Source: Pyrocephalus nanus (Eukaryota; Chordata; Aves; Passeriformes; Tyrannidae). Taken from it: a stretch of DNA of 64,000 bases. This document shows positions 38,440 to 52,145 of this stretch, piece after piece; position 1 is the first letter of the stretch, and every line of letters begins with the position of its first letter. The stretch covers positions 63,631,938 to 63,695,937 of the forward strand of contig CM076259.1 in assembly GCA_038380795.1 (NCBI GenBank), in the 5' to 3' direction. The notes under the pieces are model-generated. The model saw only the letters and a list, made by a program, of their open reading frames with translations, was not told the origin of the DNA and did no database searches. A program made the translations under genes and the position numbers.

Positions 38440-38830
38440 ATTTCTATCAAAAAAGTCATTACTTTTCAAGACTTACATGTTAACAGATGACTTGAATTTT
38501 TGCTACATCATGTAGACTTTGCTCTCTCCACAAAATACAAATATATGTCTATGAAAAAAAACCCCAACCTTTAAAAATGTTTTGAAATGAGTTAGATAGC
38601 CCCTGAGGTGTTTTAACACCTCTATTTCCTTTTTCTTGAGAGAAAATCCATAAATCAGTGGCAATTGCAATTTATCTGTCATTCATTTAAATAGTCTGTG
38701 AAAAATATCAAACTGAATGACAAGACAGATAATCTGCACATCAACATAAGCATTAATTTTGCTCTACATACTTAACCTTCCAGAGAGACAATGATGAAAT
38801 TAGAGATGTCTTTTTTTTAGAAGTGACATT
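38440..38830. promoter_or_regulatory. Candidate conserved non-coding block next to CR1
   Basis: Unique AT-rich block with an 8-bp perfect hairpin (gaggtgtt at 38605-38612, aacacctc at 38615-38622) and words such as gcaatttatctgtcattcat and aagcattaattttgctc. It has the texture of a conserved non-coding element; this is inference only. Confidence 0.28.
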
Positions 38831-41800
38831 TAAATGTAATCCCTTAAGCAGATAGGATTTTAAATATATGCTTTTGAGTATTAAGTGTTTTTATTATTAT
38901 TCTTTAAGTAATGGTGGACCCAAGAATATAAGGAAAATTCTGAAACAGTTTCAAGTTCACTTGTCTTAGCAACAGGAAGGATGGTTATTAGGTTAAATAT
39001 AAATAGGTGTCCTTTTTTCATGTTCCTCACCAAGAAACAAAATGTTCATTGAAATTTATTTGAGTAAAGACAGACTCTGACTCCTTTTGTGGACAATATT
39101 AAGACTTTTCAGTCTGCTAGGAGTATCTGCTAAGAATATCAGTATGTTAGGGATACTCTATGTTATATGCCGAGCATATTAAATTAAGTCATCACAAGGA
39201 AAATTATAGGAATTCTGAAAGGAACATATGGCACAGCTTCATTAGACATGTCTACACCACCAGGGTCCAGCACATTGCTGCCTGATTTCCTGGATGACTA
39301 GAAGCAAATTAATTATAAGTTACTCTGCTCTGAGCACCCTCCATCACACAGGGATATCTTGTGACCCTCAAATAACTCCTCAGCAGGCACTGTGGCCAGA
39401 ACTGAGCATCACTAGATGTACAGTCATTTATAAACTTGCATCAAGCAAGATCGTCACTCCAGTGGCTATAAATCAGTTTGGCTTGTTGGATGGGAATGGT
39501 AAAGCAATGCTAGAGCACAGAAAAGCCCCATCTCACCTGAAGCCTAAACCAAATGCAGGTCTGTTTTAGCAGGCAGGAAGCTGCTGGCTCACACTGTCCT
39601 TGGGAATGGGAGTAAAGTTTGCTGTCACCATTGTGTGAGACCCCTGTACCAGCCTCAGCTCCAGGACAGAAACCAAGGTGTTCCATGTGCTCCACGAGCA
39701 TTTGAAAACTGCATGCAGCCCTACTCTGCATACACGAATGTTTTCATTCTCTTTTCATTGTCCAGGAGCTACCGGTAGCTTTGATTATCTTCACACCAGT
39801 CAACAAAAGCAATATTTAAGTACACTTAATAAGGAAATAAAGTGGACTTGTTAGGCTTATAGACAAAGCACTTCTGCTCTGGCCTATCACCAAAGAACTG
39901 AATGTTTCATCAAGTAATGGGCAGCCAATTCCTACACAGGACACCTGAGTGGGTGGTTTTCGACAAATTCTTCTGCCTCTCAGGCCCATAATTTTATCCT
40001 GTTCCCTAAACCTCTGCCATATGTCACCACTTTTCAAAACCTTGAGCTTTTGAAAGCATGATAGCTGCTAAAGAGAAAACACACAGTTCATGTGAATACT
40101 TTGTTTTCTGTTAAGGATTTCAGTAATTTCAATAGGCTTGGATCGAACTCCATAACCCTGATCCAAAAACTCTAGGAACCTATGGCAAATAGTTCACTGA
40201 CTCAAGTCAGGCACAGATTCAATGGGCAAAATGCCATAGCTATTCTTTATCTGGCTTTGTATTATGTTTTGGTAAACTGTCCATCTCTTTTCCTGTGGAA
40301 ATAATACACAGACATGGACAAATACACATTTTATGAGCAAAAAAATCCCTATATATTTCTTCATTTTGTACTTATCTAAATATTTCTTGTGATCTGAGAA
40401 TTACTAAAAGAAGATCCTAAAAATGCCAGATCTATGTGGCACATAATATTGGCAATTAGTATTTATTTAGGTGTTATGCCTTCAAAGATCAGAAACTCCT
40501 AATAAAATAATGGTTTGTATTTATTTTACAGATAAACAAACTGTTGGATTTGGGTAATAAAGCACCTTTTTTCGCAAAGCAAGCCAGCTGTGCATCCTTA
40601 TCTTGCCTGCTCCAGAGGAACAAAATGAAAAGTGGATTAACTAATGTAATGAACATTTTAAAGGATGTGAAGTAAAATCTGCTATATGGTGTAAAGCTGC
40701 AGTTCTTAGATGATATTACCAGGCTGGGTGGGTCCAAAGGGACTCTTTCTACTGCCAGATGGAAAGGACAAAGAATAGAAAGTAGAAATATAGTCATATA
40801 CTGGAGGGTTTACTGAGGACTCCACTGCAGTTTGGTAGTAGATGCTCCACACCTATGACTCACTGTGGCTCAGTAACTCTCCATATGAAACATTCGGATT
40901 ATTTTCCATCATATTATACCACCAAAAGCATCAGTGAGCTCTCTGTACAGCACCCAGGACAAATATTTCCCAATCTGTCACTAGGGCCCCTAAGTCCTAT
41001 CCTAAAGTAAAGTAACTCCACAGCAATAATAATGGTTAGTAAAAGACTTGTTTTTACTGAATGGTGATATCTTTTTGTAGGGAAATGGAGAAAGGAAATC
41101 TTAGTTAAAGCACAAGCTATAATTAGGACAGCACATTTGAAATGATGAAGTACTTCTTGCCTGGAGCTCAGTGGCTATATTAAGAATTGCAGTGTGAGAT
41201 ATTTGTTTTCAAGTAGCTGTCAACATATCATTTGTTTTCTACACTTCTGGGATTAATACCTAATTGTGGTGCACATAGGAATTAAAAACACATTAGAGTC
41301 CATTACTGCACCTACCTCTCTCTCTGGTTAAAATCAAAACTCACAGCAAATGTTTCACCCTGCTCCTGCGTGTTGATCTCAGCAAGTCTGTATGCCTTAC
41401 AGCCACCCCAGGAAGTGCCTCTTCTCAAAAACATGTTTGTGAGCAGGGTATCTGCTGAAATTCTCCACATCACACTTTCCAGCCTTTTCCTACAATGACA
41501 TGACTGTCACTTATGGAAGGTTTCAAGCTGTTTCTCACTAACTGATCAAAGAACCTTGTTTTGGGTTAATTCCTTACCAAAAGATTAGTGTTACATTTCC
41601 AAAGTAGTTATTACACCCACTCTCCTGAAGACCATTGAACAACAGGGATGTAGTCATCATCACTAATACCTGTTTTATTTTTTTTTTTAAATCCTGAGGG
41701 CAACAGTACAAGGAGAAGTCACACTGCAGGCAACAGATCCATCTGTGCTAAGAGGGAAGAAGTTAACTTTTGTAGAAGTAGTATGTAGAAAATAAAGCCA

Positions 41801-44557
41801 GCCATGCCCAGATGTGCAGTGACATTTCAAAGAGGAATCACATTAAATGTTTAGATCTGCAATGAAATATTAATCAATCTGCATTTGTTTTCGATGTGCA
41901 GCAGTGGTATTCACCTTTCTCTGAAGAGGGACTCTGGTTTTGTCATGTATTGGTGAGCAGTTTCCCAGCTCCTCAGTCTGCAGGTTGTTATGCCTGCTCA
42001 TACTGTCAGTATCAAGGAATGTGAAGTATAGGGCAGGTTTCTAAACCAATCTGACTCTCAAGGGGAATCTGAAAGATATTTTAGCTAATGGAGCCAGATC
42101 ACTGAAGCATACCTTTCCAGGAGCTGATTTTGTGTGACCTGTGACTTCCAGCGTAACTGTGCCTAACTTGCAGCTATCAAACTAGCAATCAGAGAGACCT
42201 AACAGATGCCTAGGTAGAAACTGCTGAAAAATGATAGCTGTCTGCAAGTAAGATAAGCTGAAGCTTTGTTTTTTAGCGATGTTGATGTGAAAATTTAAGC
42301 ACTTGAATGAAAATAATTGGTATATAAATTCCAAACACTGCATCAGGTTACGCATATACATCAGCAGATGGCTGATACTCAGTTTATCAGTAACTTCTGT
42401 TCCAGGCAATAGAAGGGGTTTTATCTCCTGCTTATCCAATATTAGGAAGATTGAGGTCTAATTAAATGTTTATTAAGACTTGCACTTCTCCATTCTTCCC
42501 TCCTCCTCATTTTTTCAGTCTTACAAGATGTTTAATCTTCCCCACGTAAGCCACTGTATTCACTGGTATACTGTCACTCTATACGTGGACATTTCTGGAC
42601 TGTACTTTTGAAAATGGCAAATACTTTTTACTAAACATTTAGCAGCCTATTTCATATTCAGTTTCCTTTGGGAGCCACAGTAAAACTCCCATGAATGCAG
42701 CACTCAGTGCCAGGTACTTCACTGGCTTACATAATTAGGAAACATTGCTGTCTTAGCCTCGATCAGACAGAAGATTTCAACAGTCAAGGAGTAAATGCAC
42801 TTAGAAGCAAAGCCTGCTGTTCCTTTTTCATTGCTGCTCAGACAGCAGGACCATTCAGAGCTGCCTCAGCACAATTATAAAATGTTCTGAGCTGCTTGGA
42901 GCCATTTCAGTCAACCTGAACATTTATTTCCTTTCATGGCAATGCAGAGTGAAGGTGCTGACAGACCCTAAATACATTGCTCAAGATATACAGCAATTCA
43001 CAACCCAGCTTCTGGGGCAGGTGATTTTAAGCTGTCCAGTGTTTTAAGTATCAGAGGCATTGCTCCCTCATGCTGACCTTGGGATGATGCTTGAAATGGC
43101 TGCAACAGTGTGAATGGGAAGAGAGCTCAGGAACAGTGGATGGAACTTGGAGATGTTTTTCTCCTTTACATCATGGGCTCAAAGAGAGGCCAAGCTACTT
43201 GGCACCTGATGACTGTAGACCACTGAAGCATGGCACATATGGGATGAGCAAATAAAAAAAGGTGATTGAGAACTTTTTTGCCTATCTTGGACAGCATTGC
43301 TGACAACACCAGCAGCTAAATTCCTAAGGTGATGAACTTGGACTCTGAAAGCCACCATAACTATTCTGAATACCCACTGATCTTCAGGACACCGCAAAAA
43401 GAGGTCATCCTCCAAATAAGGGGGAAACGTTTTCCATATTAGCGCTGTTTTTGTCCTGCCCACTGACTTCTGGATTTGCACCTGTTTACTTCTCATCAAT
43501 CTCCTTACTTCAGCTTTTGAATCCCCACCATAAAGCCACCTATGTTTACTTAATGGGTTTAAAAAAGGAAAAAGAAACATACCTATGTTGCTCAGACTTA
43601 ATTGTATAAAAAAAGTTCCTCCCCAAAAATCAAGTGAGGCTAACAAATGTCCTGAAGATCCTTTTAGTGCCTACAAGGCATGCATTGTGGCAACTGTTTA
43701 CTGTCTCTTGAGTAATGGAATCTGTGATAAGCAATTTGTTTTGTAGGGAAACAATGTCACTTCAAGTAGCTGAAGGATATCATAATGACTTTCCCACATT
43801 GTCAGTGTTCTTTTTTATCTCTTGGCTCCTTAGTACACTCCTGTGTCAAAAATTAATAAAAGAGAAGCAGAAAATGTCCACAAACATATTAAACATGCTA
43901 CTGCAATGTTTCAAGGATATAGCTGTTGACTTTACCAATATAAAAACTAGAATCCAGTAGAAACCTATGCTTTTTTGCACAGAATATGAGAGCTGGCTTT
44001 AGGATAACAGGCCCCATTGCACTATTATTCCTTAGGTCTGAGGATGTTTCCTTTCTGGGACCTGACAGAACTTGAGGTCTCTTCAGGAGGCTTTGGATTA
44101 CAGGCACAGCATGGGTTCTGCCTTGTGAGCCATGCCTAATGAAAAAAAAGTCAAGGAATTCTCAACTGTCGTCTGATCTCAGTTCAAGACTAAACCCCTG
44201 AAAATCTCCAGAACACTGGGAGACTCCATAGCTTTGTTTGATTTGTGGATCAATTGCCTGTGGAGAAGGAGCATCTAAAAATAGCTAAATATGATGAAGG
44301 GACATGCTGGGGAGATTTAGCAATGGAGAAGAAAGTTGAGGGAGGCAAAAAGAAAATTGGACTGCCTTCTGAAGTGTTACTGCTGGTGACAAAGTGCCCA
44401 CTTATTCTTAGCATCCTACAGTTCAGTACAATGACAATGTTTTTTTCTCAGTGTGAAAGGGCTGAACTTAAAGGGAAGTAACAGATTTCTCATAAGAATA
44501 TATCTTACACACTCAGCTATGCTAAATTAAGGGCACTAAATGAACAATATTGAGACA

Positions 44558-44834
44558 GGGCCTGAGACAATGGCCTTAAGTTGTCTCAGGGGAGGTTTAG
44601 GTTAGATATTAGAAAAAGGTTCTTCACCCAAAGGATAGCTGGGTACTAGGACAGACTCCCCAGAGAAGTGGTCACAACATCAAGACTGAAAGAGTTTAAG
44701 AAGTGTTTGGACAACGCTCTGGGGTACATAGTGTGACTCTTGGGGAGGGTCCCATGCAGGGCCAGGAGCTGGACATCAGTGATCCTTGTGGGTGGTGATC
44801 CTTCCAACTTGGCATATTGTGTGAGTCTGTGATT
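44558..44834 (+). mobile_element. CR1 LINE 3' end, different subfamily, + orientation
   Basis: The fragment reads in order: tctcaggggaggtttaggtt, agatattagaaaaaggttct, ccccagagaagtggtcaca, gagtttaagaagtgtttgga, tgtgactcttggggagggtc and gtgatccttgtgggtggtga, ending near tgtgagtctgtgattt. These are the landmarks of another common avian CR1 3' end, distinct from the copies at 27, 28 and 52 kb. It is 5'-truncated and non-coding. Confidence 0.88.
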
Positions 44835-45111
44835 TCTGAGCAGTGGCTAATGGCCTTAAGCATGTGCAGTCTGAGAGTTGAGATAAACTAGCCTTGGCAT
44901 TGCAAGAGGACCAGAGCACAAAAAACTGAAAGGGAGCACAGGCTGATACAACTCACAGAGTATCAGGATCTACACACACCTTACAAGCTAAGAGAGATCA
45001 GTCTGCACAAATGTAAGATCTTGCATGGCTGGAGCTGGAGAGGCAGGCTGATTAGGGGATAGTTTTGGACCCAGGGTAGCCAGGTGTGTCCAGTGGATGT
45101 TGTCTCTCATA

Positions 45112-45138
45112 GCATAATGTCAGTGAGCATAATGTCAG
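45112..45138. repeat. Short direct repeat (gcataatgtcag twice)
   Basis: A 12-bp word is repeated exactly with a few bases between copies. It is a minor local duplication of no evident function. Confidence 0.7.
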
Positions 45139-48100
45139 CCTCTTCACTACAGCGTGAGTCACCAGAGCCACCCAGCTCCTGCCCTGCGCCCTTCCAGGGC
45201 ATGGGAGTCTGGTGGGTTTGGTGCACATAGGTGATCATGGCTTTCTTTTTGTCTCAACCCAGGCATTCCATGCTGAAAGCAGCTCTGCCACAGCTCTAGA
45301 AAATCCTCATGCCTTTATGCAGAGAACAGTAGATATGCAGCAAGGCAACCTACTTTGCAGTCGCTGCTGAGCAGCAGTTCACATTGCTACACTCTGGGAC
45401 CATTCAAAATCTACCCCACAAGGGAAGCAAAGAAGCCCATTGAATATATATCTGGCCATGCATGATCTAGAAAAACAGAAGTCCTTAATGGAGCTTGAGC
45501 ATCTTTCCTCATGCTCATGTTGGCATATATGGCACTATTCCATTGACAAGTTTCAATGGACTTTACGAAGGTACTTAATGGCTCTCCCCATTTGAGAGAC
45601 AGGGAAAATGAGACTCTCGGGTAATCTTGCCAGGAGCTGCTTGTGCGAGCCAAAGGCAGAACCAGGCCTACAAACCAGGTTATGTCTCAAACAATTGCCT
45701 TTCCATGAAGCACCATTGCATTCTGGTAGGGACTTGCCTGCTTCCTCCAGATTTTATGAAGGTACCTTAACCAACAGCTTCCAAAGTTTTCCTTCTGTAA
45801 CAGTGTTCCTCTGAGCAGGGACATTTCCTTCCAGGTGATGTCTGACTTGATACCAGTTCTCTTCCTGGTTGTGGTTGCTTTTGTTTGGAATGAGTGATGT
45901 TACAGTAGATTTGTGCTGCCAATATTTTAACAACAGGTTTACAGAAAATATATCTCCGTCTCAGATTTGAAGTGCTGTATTACTTAGGCTGCTGAGAAGA
46001 GAGACTGGGGATTCCACTTTTATGATTTACCTTTGAAATAAGAATACTTTCACATAAAAATCAGGAAGTCAGCATAATTTAGCAAATAAATGCAGCTTAT
46101 GCGCTCTTAGTTGGAAGTAGTTACAAACAAACCTTCCTCCTAAAAAATCTGCTGGACATTTTTCCAGTGATGGGTACTGGGGTTCCAGGTAGACTGGCAG
46201 AATGCATGTGTATGCAGGAGTGGACACTCAAAGTTGTTGAGAAAAGTCATTTTAGCAAATATTACAGTCCACAGGGATATATATTCTTTTACTGTCTCCT
46301 GGTGCCATTAGGAATCACGCAAACACATATAACACATAGGCATTATCTTTATTTAAATTCTTATCAGGTCTGGTCCTCACATCTCCACAGTTACATGAAT
46401 TAAACTCAGATTCCCCTGCCCCCTGACTTATCTACATTGATTTGCATGTTAATAACTTTCCTTTCCTCAGTCAGTTTGTTCTACCCTCTTCTTGATTTGC
46501 TTCCACAGTAATTTTGATTGAGTTCCTTGCCCTCAGCCCTCCCCTCAGTAGGGGGAGGAAACTGAAGCAAGGTGACGCAGGGGAGCAGGGAGCCCATTGT
46601 GGTGACATTGATGACTGTTTGCTTTCACTACTGTTGCCATTTCACTGGGCAAACCCATGCTGGGTAAGCTGGGTCTCTCAACTATCTCCTTGGATGTTTT
46701 GGATGCCTACCACAGAGCAATGGATACTGTTCTACCCATCTTCCCTTCCCAGAACCCTGGTTTCCAGTATATGACTTAGGTGCCTTCCCCACTCACTTAT
46801 GTTTTGCTCATGCCTGAATTCTCATGGCTCCCCCATTCTGTAACTCTCCCCTCCCCATTCTCAGCAAAGGCTGGCTTTCAGGATAGGTCTCTGGCTATCC
46901 TTACTGAGGAAGCCAGCTGAGATAATGACCAAGTGTAGAAATAGCCATTCACCACATCCATCTCTCCTAGAAGCCATAAGACAGAACTGTCCCCTCTAAA
47001 CCAACAGCTTTGTCCTGCAAGCAACCAGTCAGCTGTGCAAGGATCATTCTGCCTAACTGCTGGCAACTTGTGTGGATAGTCTAAGTCCTGCAAAAAACAA
47101 AGGTGTCTCTCACAATTCCCTCAGGTTTGGACCTTGAGTTCCTTACAGTGAGCAGAATTCCTCCTAGGAAGAAGCTTTACAGCGCCAGAGAGGAGAAGGC
47201 TGGCTGTGTGCCACAGCTCCCAGCGAGTTCTGTGAAACACATGCAGTTACTGGTCCACTGAATCTGATCTCTTGTGTCTTTGCGTGTTCCTTCTTTGGCT
47301 CAGAGCATGTATTTCAGAGCGGAAGGGAAGCCGCTGCCACTGTTGTACAGTTTGAGTTTTCTCAACATCCTGGTTGATTGCCAAGGACTATGAGGTTTAA
47401 TTTCCCACCTTTGAGTTTCTCTCCCCTCAGGATCTCCCCATCTGCTGCATTTCATCTTGCCCAGGTAAAATTATGCTTGCCAGCCTTCCCTTTCCAGAAA
47501 TACTGCAGTGTTTGTTTTGGTTCCTCCAGATTGTGCTGGCTCTGACTCCATGTACTGTGACTACTGACTCGTGGTCCTGCTGGTCACCTCTATCTGATTC
47601 CAAAGTTTTCATTATCTTCTTCTCTTTGCAGCTCTGCACAGACATTTTTGCCTCATAAAATTTAGCAATCTGTTGGAGTGGCAGCTGTAGAGATCAGTTT
47701 TTATATTTAGTAACATCACTCATCAGTGCAGGATTTTTTCAGTAAAGGAAGTATATAAAAAAAAGATCATCAGCTGTTCCTATGTTTTTGCTCTGCATAG
47801 ACTGCAGAAAAAAATATTCTACTGAAATTTCATAAGCAAACAAACTGAACTACTCTCAGATTAAAAAATATCTGACACATATTGTGAAATGTTATTTGCT
47901 GAGTGCTTTTAAATGAGCCTAGAACTGTGCACAGTGGAGCTGAGAACTTGAACACAAGACAGAATGAAATTAGCTTTATCACGAGTCCCCCTTGCAGGGT
48001 GTAAAAGAACGCCAAATCTCATTTACAGTGTTGTCTTCATGTCTTCCTGGAGTCCTTTCACATGTAAGAGGCCAAGTTAGCTGACAGGATCTCAGTGGAT

Positions 48101-48263
48101 CATCTGCATCTAACCAGCTTAAAATAGAAACACTTTGACATGCCTCATGTTGTGGTTACAACTCAGTGATATCCCAGTTTAGGGCAAGCACAGCTCTAGC
48201 TCTCACTTCAAAGCTTGTTTATCATGCTGGTGGGCAGCAGGGACCAAATCTGTAGGATGGTGG

Positions 48264-48819
48264 GATGGTGGTTTAACCTCTGTCAACAACCAAGTACCTC
48301 CAGCTGCTTGCTCACTCAACTTCCCCACCCTGGTGGGATGAGGAGAATTGGAAATAGGTAAACCTTGTGGCTTGAGATAAGAACAGTTTAATACTTGCAA
48401 TAAAGTGTAGTAATAATGATGATGATGAACAGGACAGAGAGAGGAATAAACCTCAAGAAAGACAAGTAATGTTCAATATAATTGCTCCTCACTCACTTAC
48501 CAATGCCCAGTCAGGCCCCGAGCAGCGATTGGTCCCTTTTGGCCAGCTCCCCCAGTTTATATACTGGGCTGACACTTGAAGGTATGGAACATCCCTTTGT
48601 CCAGTTTGGGTCATCTGTCCTGGCTACACTCCCTCCCAGCCTCTTGTGCACCTGCTTATAGTAGAGCATGAGACACTGAAAAGTTCTTGACATAGAGTAA
48701 GCACTACTTAGCAACAACTAAGGCATCAGTGTGTTAACATCTTTATTCTCATACTACATCCAAAACTCAGCCACTAAGAAGAAAATTAACCCTATCCCAG
48801 CCAAAACCAGCACAGATGG
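48264..48819 (-). mobile_element. Avian endogenous retrovirus solo LTR (546 bp) with 5-bp TSD
   Basis: The LTR spans 48269-48814 and reads 5'->3' on the minus strand. It starts tgtgctggttttggctggga, a start I recognise from a common bird ERV LTR, and ends with gttaaacca, giving the expected TG...CA termini. It is flanked by the direct repeat gatgg at 48264-48268 and 48815-48819, a 5-bp target duplication that fits an ERVL-like element. On the minus strand there is a TATATAAA box (complement of 48556-48563) followed by an ATTAAA poly(A) signal (complement of 48387-48392), in correct order for U3, R and U5. No internal viral genes are present, so this is a solo LTR left by recombination between the two LTRs. 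The exact family name is not assigned. Confidence 0.9.
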
Positions 48820-51800
48820 ATGGGCTGACGACTTGTTCCACACACATAGCATCCATGGGAAACTTTGCGGATTCCTTATCTCTTTCACACCTAAGAGTCA
48901 GAGGCCTTCAAATAAAAAAAAAGCCACAGATTAAAACTCCATCCCTTGGAAGATCGCCGGACCCCATCCTGCTCTCCCATTCATCTTTTACCTTCAAGCT
49001 GGCCTTATTGCATACATTCATTATTTATACCCTCTCTCCCAGTCCTGCACCCAGCTGGTGAGGCTTAGTAGCCACCTGAGCCAAACCTGTCCCACTGCTT
49101 CCACTGCCTGCTCCATGGTCCCTGCACTATGTCCACATCCCAGTGCTAACTCCACATGCCATGGGATGGTTGCCACATGCTCTCGCCCTCCCACCCCTCA
49201 CTGGGTATCCCTCGGGTACCCACCCATTGACTGTACCTCAGTGCAGACTGAACACGGCAGGCGCCAGAGCTTTTGGTAATTGCACCCCAAGGCTATGAAA
49301 TTCCCTGACAGCAAATCACGCTGCCAAACACAGGCTGCAGAATTTCTCCCTGCTCAAGCATGTCAGGCAGCACAGTTGGCATTTGTGCCCTTTCAATCTG
49401 ACAGCACTGTGTCAGCCCAGGAGGGGGAAAGCTGTTTTGTGAAGACGTCTGCTGCCTTTTCAGCTGCCAGCAAATACAAGGATTGGGATTCTTCGCCCTT
49501 CCCTCCATTCACTGTCAACTGTTCCTTGGATTATGTTTTGGTCAAAATTTACTGCAATTCAGGTGTCACTGGCAACTATATCCTATATCTGGTTAACCAG
49601 GTTTCAAACAGAACAAAATTTATTGCTGAACATTATAGATTTGTTTATCCCACGTGAACAGAGGAAAAAAAAAGGGAGAGTAAGACATAGGTCCACTGGC
49701 TCTTAGTAGCTGGCTTCCAAGTGAAGATATGTCTTTCTGATCAAGCCTCAGCTGATATGTTTAATTAACTCTGCTTCATTACTGTTGATAATGTTCCTTT
49801 GCCTCTGGGTCTTATAAGGATCAGAGCCAATATGCCGTCTTTGTGAAGAGAGGATGCTATGCCTGTAGGGTTATCCAGATTGCCAGAAATAGGTTTGTGG
49901 TCATTTTCTTGAATATTTTCTGTGTCCCTAGTTAATGTGAACACTGCCAGGTCAGCAGACTTTCATTGTCAGACTGGACATCCTGGTATTTCTTCCCTAT
50001 CAGAAACTTTCTGGGCACGCAGAGGAGAAAGATACTGGAAAAGGCCCAGTTACGAGAAAGAAACAGAAAGGTGAGATGAGGACCTGAAAAGAGCATGGGG
50101 ATGTAGCTACGAACAGTGAACTTTCAGTGTCTGGTCTGTGGACAGCGTCCAAAGGACTGAAAAATGAAACATCTTTAACAATGGCTGGAGTAGGGACTGC
50201 CATTCCTTAGGGCTTCTTTTATTAGGACACAGGCAATATTTCAATCAATAGCAGCATTGCCAAGGACTCATAATGAAACCAGAAGAATGTCATATTGTTG
50301 TCTGTCAAACATTTCCAGTATACCAACTGTACACTGGGCTGCACTCTTAATATTTTCTCTGCATTTGTTGAGAAATACAAGTGTGCCCTCAACTTCAACA
50401 TGAATTTGCTGAAGCTGAGTGAAGATGAGATTGTTAAAAACTCAGATGGACAATTCTTGTCACTTCTCCAGTTTTTGTTTCCTTTCTCTCCTTGGTCACC
50501 CAAGAAAGAAGCAACAACTCCTTTAGTAACCATGCACATGTTTGTGTGGGGAGAGGACCAGGTGCTCTCCACCATGCTTCAGAGTACGGTGAGACCAGGT
50601 TTGTGTGGCCATGGCAGGGCATATCCTGTCTCCATGTGAGGCTCTGTAGCTACCGGTGGGATTCACCTCCAAGACAGGCTGATCTCCAGCCTTGCCAAGT
50701 CATCAGGGGTCTCTAAGTTTGTCTCAAGGTTTCCTGACACCCTTTTGATGCACACTGAAAGTCGAGAAATCTGGGTAGAACAGATAAGAGTAGAAAGTGC
50801 GGTGGAGGCCTCTGTATAGAACAGACATGAAATCTCATTCAGAAACATCATGCAGGAGGTAGATTCATTTGACACCCTTAGGAGCTAAACCAACTCTGCA
50901 AATATTTGGATTCATGGCAGTAGGTAAGCCCAGGAATTTTGGACTTCAGAGATGGGTAGGCTGGCAAAGTCCCTGCAGTTTTAATCTTTCTTCACTCTGT
51001 CTTCGTGGTAAGGGATTAATCTCCATACTATAGCTTTTCTATCTAAGAGCAAGAAATGTTATTTACCTGTCTCAGAGAAGTGTTCATGAGGATTAACAGG
51101 GATCTGGGGCTTTTATATGACCTAGATGTGAGGGTTTTTAAATGACCTAAGGCTGAGCGTGAAATAAACCTGGCCTTACTACATGCTCCTATTTGAAATA
51201 TTTTCATCAGAGCCATGGTGTTTGGAACCAAATTGGATTTTTTCTGTCCTTGTTTTTCTTACTGTGGAGACTGATGGGCTGTAACACTGCCATGGTCCTG
51301 GCCTACCCCTGAATGAAGGGAATATGTTTTCTGTAGCCTCCCACCAGAAAATTCAAAATACTCAGTGGATTGGCATCAAAGGTTTGGCAGCAAGGAAGGA
51401 GCCAAGAGGTTTGGTTTGCTTAATTCTGCTTAGTTCTGATCTGAGTCCCACAGGGAGTAATGGATTTGTGGAAGAAGTTCTCTACCTTAATAGTTTTGGG
51501 TGAATATTTTGCGTTGCATTGGCTGCCTATACCACAGTGTCTGGAAGTTTCTTCCCTTCTGTGTAGCTGTCAAAGCTGAGTCTTGATGCCAACATGCGTA
51601 GCAAGGACAGGCAAATTTCTCACTTTCCCTTATTCCAGTGCATTTTTGCTACCACACCACAGTCCCTTCAAACTGGAGATGTTGACCAGCTGCCAGCCTA
51701 GATTGAGACAGCAGGACTCAGGATGTGGCACCAGCCCATATTGAAAGACACCTATTGATGAAATGGTATTTCATAGCCAACACAAAAAAGTGTTAAGCCT

Positions 51801-51841
51801 TTGAGAAGACCCTGCTCTGACTGAAATCCCAGGCACTAACA

Positions 51842-52145
51842 CAGAATCATAGAATGATTTGGTTTGGAAGGGATCTTAAATATCATCTACTTCCAACCCC
51901 ACCCCCCACCATGGGCAGGGACACCTTTCACTAGACAAGACTCCTCAAAACCCCATCCAGTCTGGCCATGAACAGTTCCAGGGATGGGGAATCAATTACT
52001 TTTCTGGGCAACCTGTTCCAGTGTCTCAACACCTTTATAGTGAGGAATTTCATCATAATATCTAATCTAAATCTAACCTCTTTCAGCTTAAAACTATTTC
52101 CATTTGCCTGTCACTACATGTCCTTGTAAATATCTTGGTACGTGT
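51842..52145 (-). mobile_element. CR1 LINE 3' end, antisense, ~300 bp
   Basis: Antisense CR1 begins with the 3' tail acagaatcatagaatgattt, then ggtttggaagggatcttaaa, cttccaaccccacccccca, catgggcagggacacctttc and ctgggcaacctgttccagtg, and continues to about 52145. It is the cleanest CR1 3' end here and belongs to the same group as the copies at 27 and 28 kb. It is 5'-truncated and non-coding. Confidence 0.95.

Noticed and set aside
50295..50639. 114-codon + strand frame
   Set aside because: No recognised family, no flanking gene structure, and comparable frames occur on the opposite strand.
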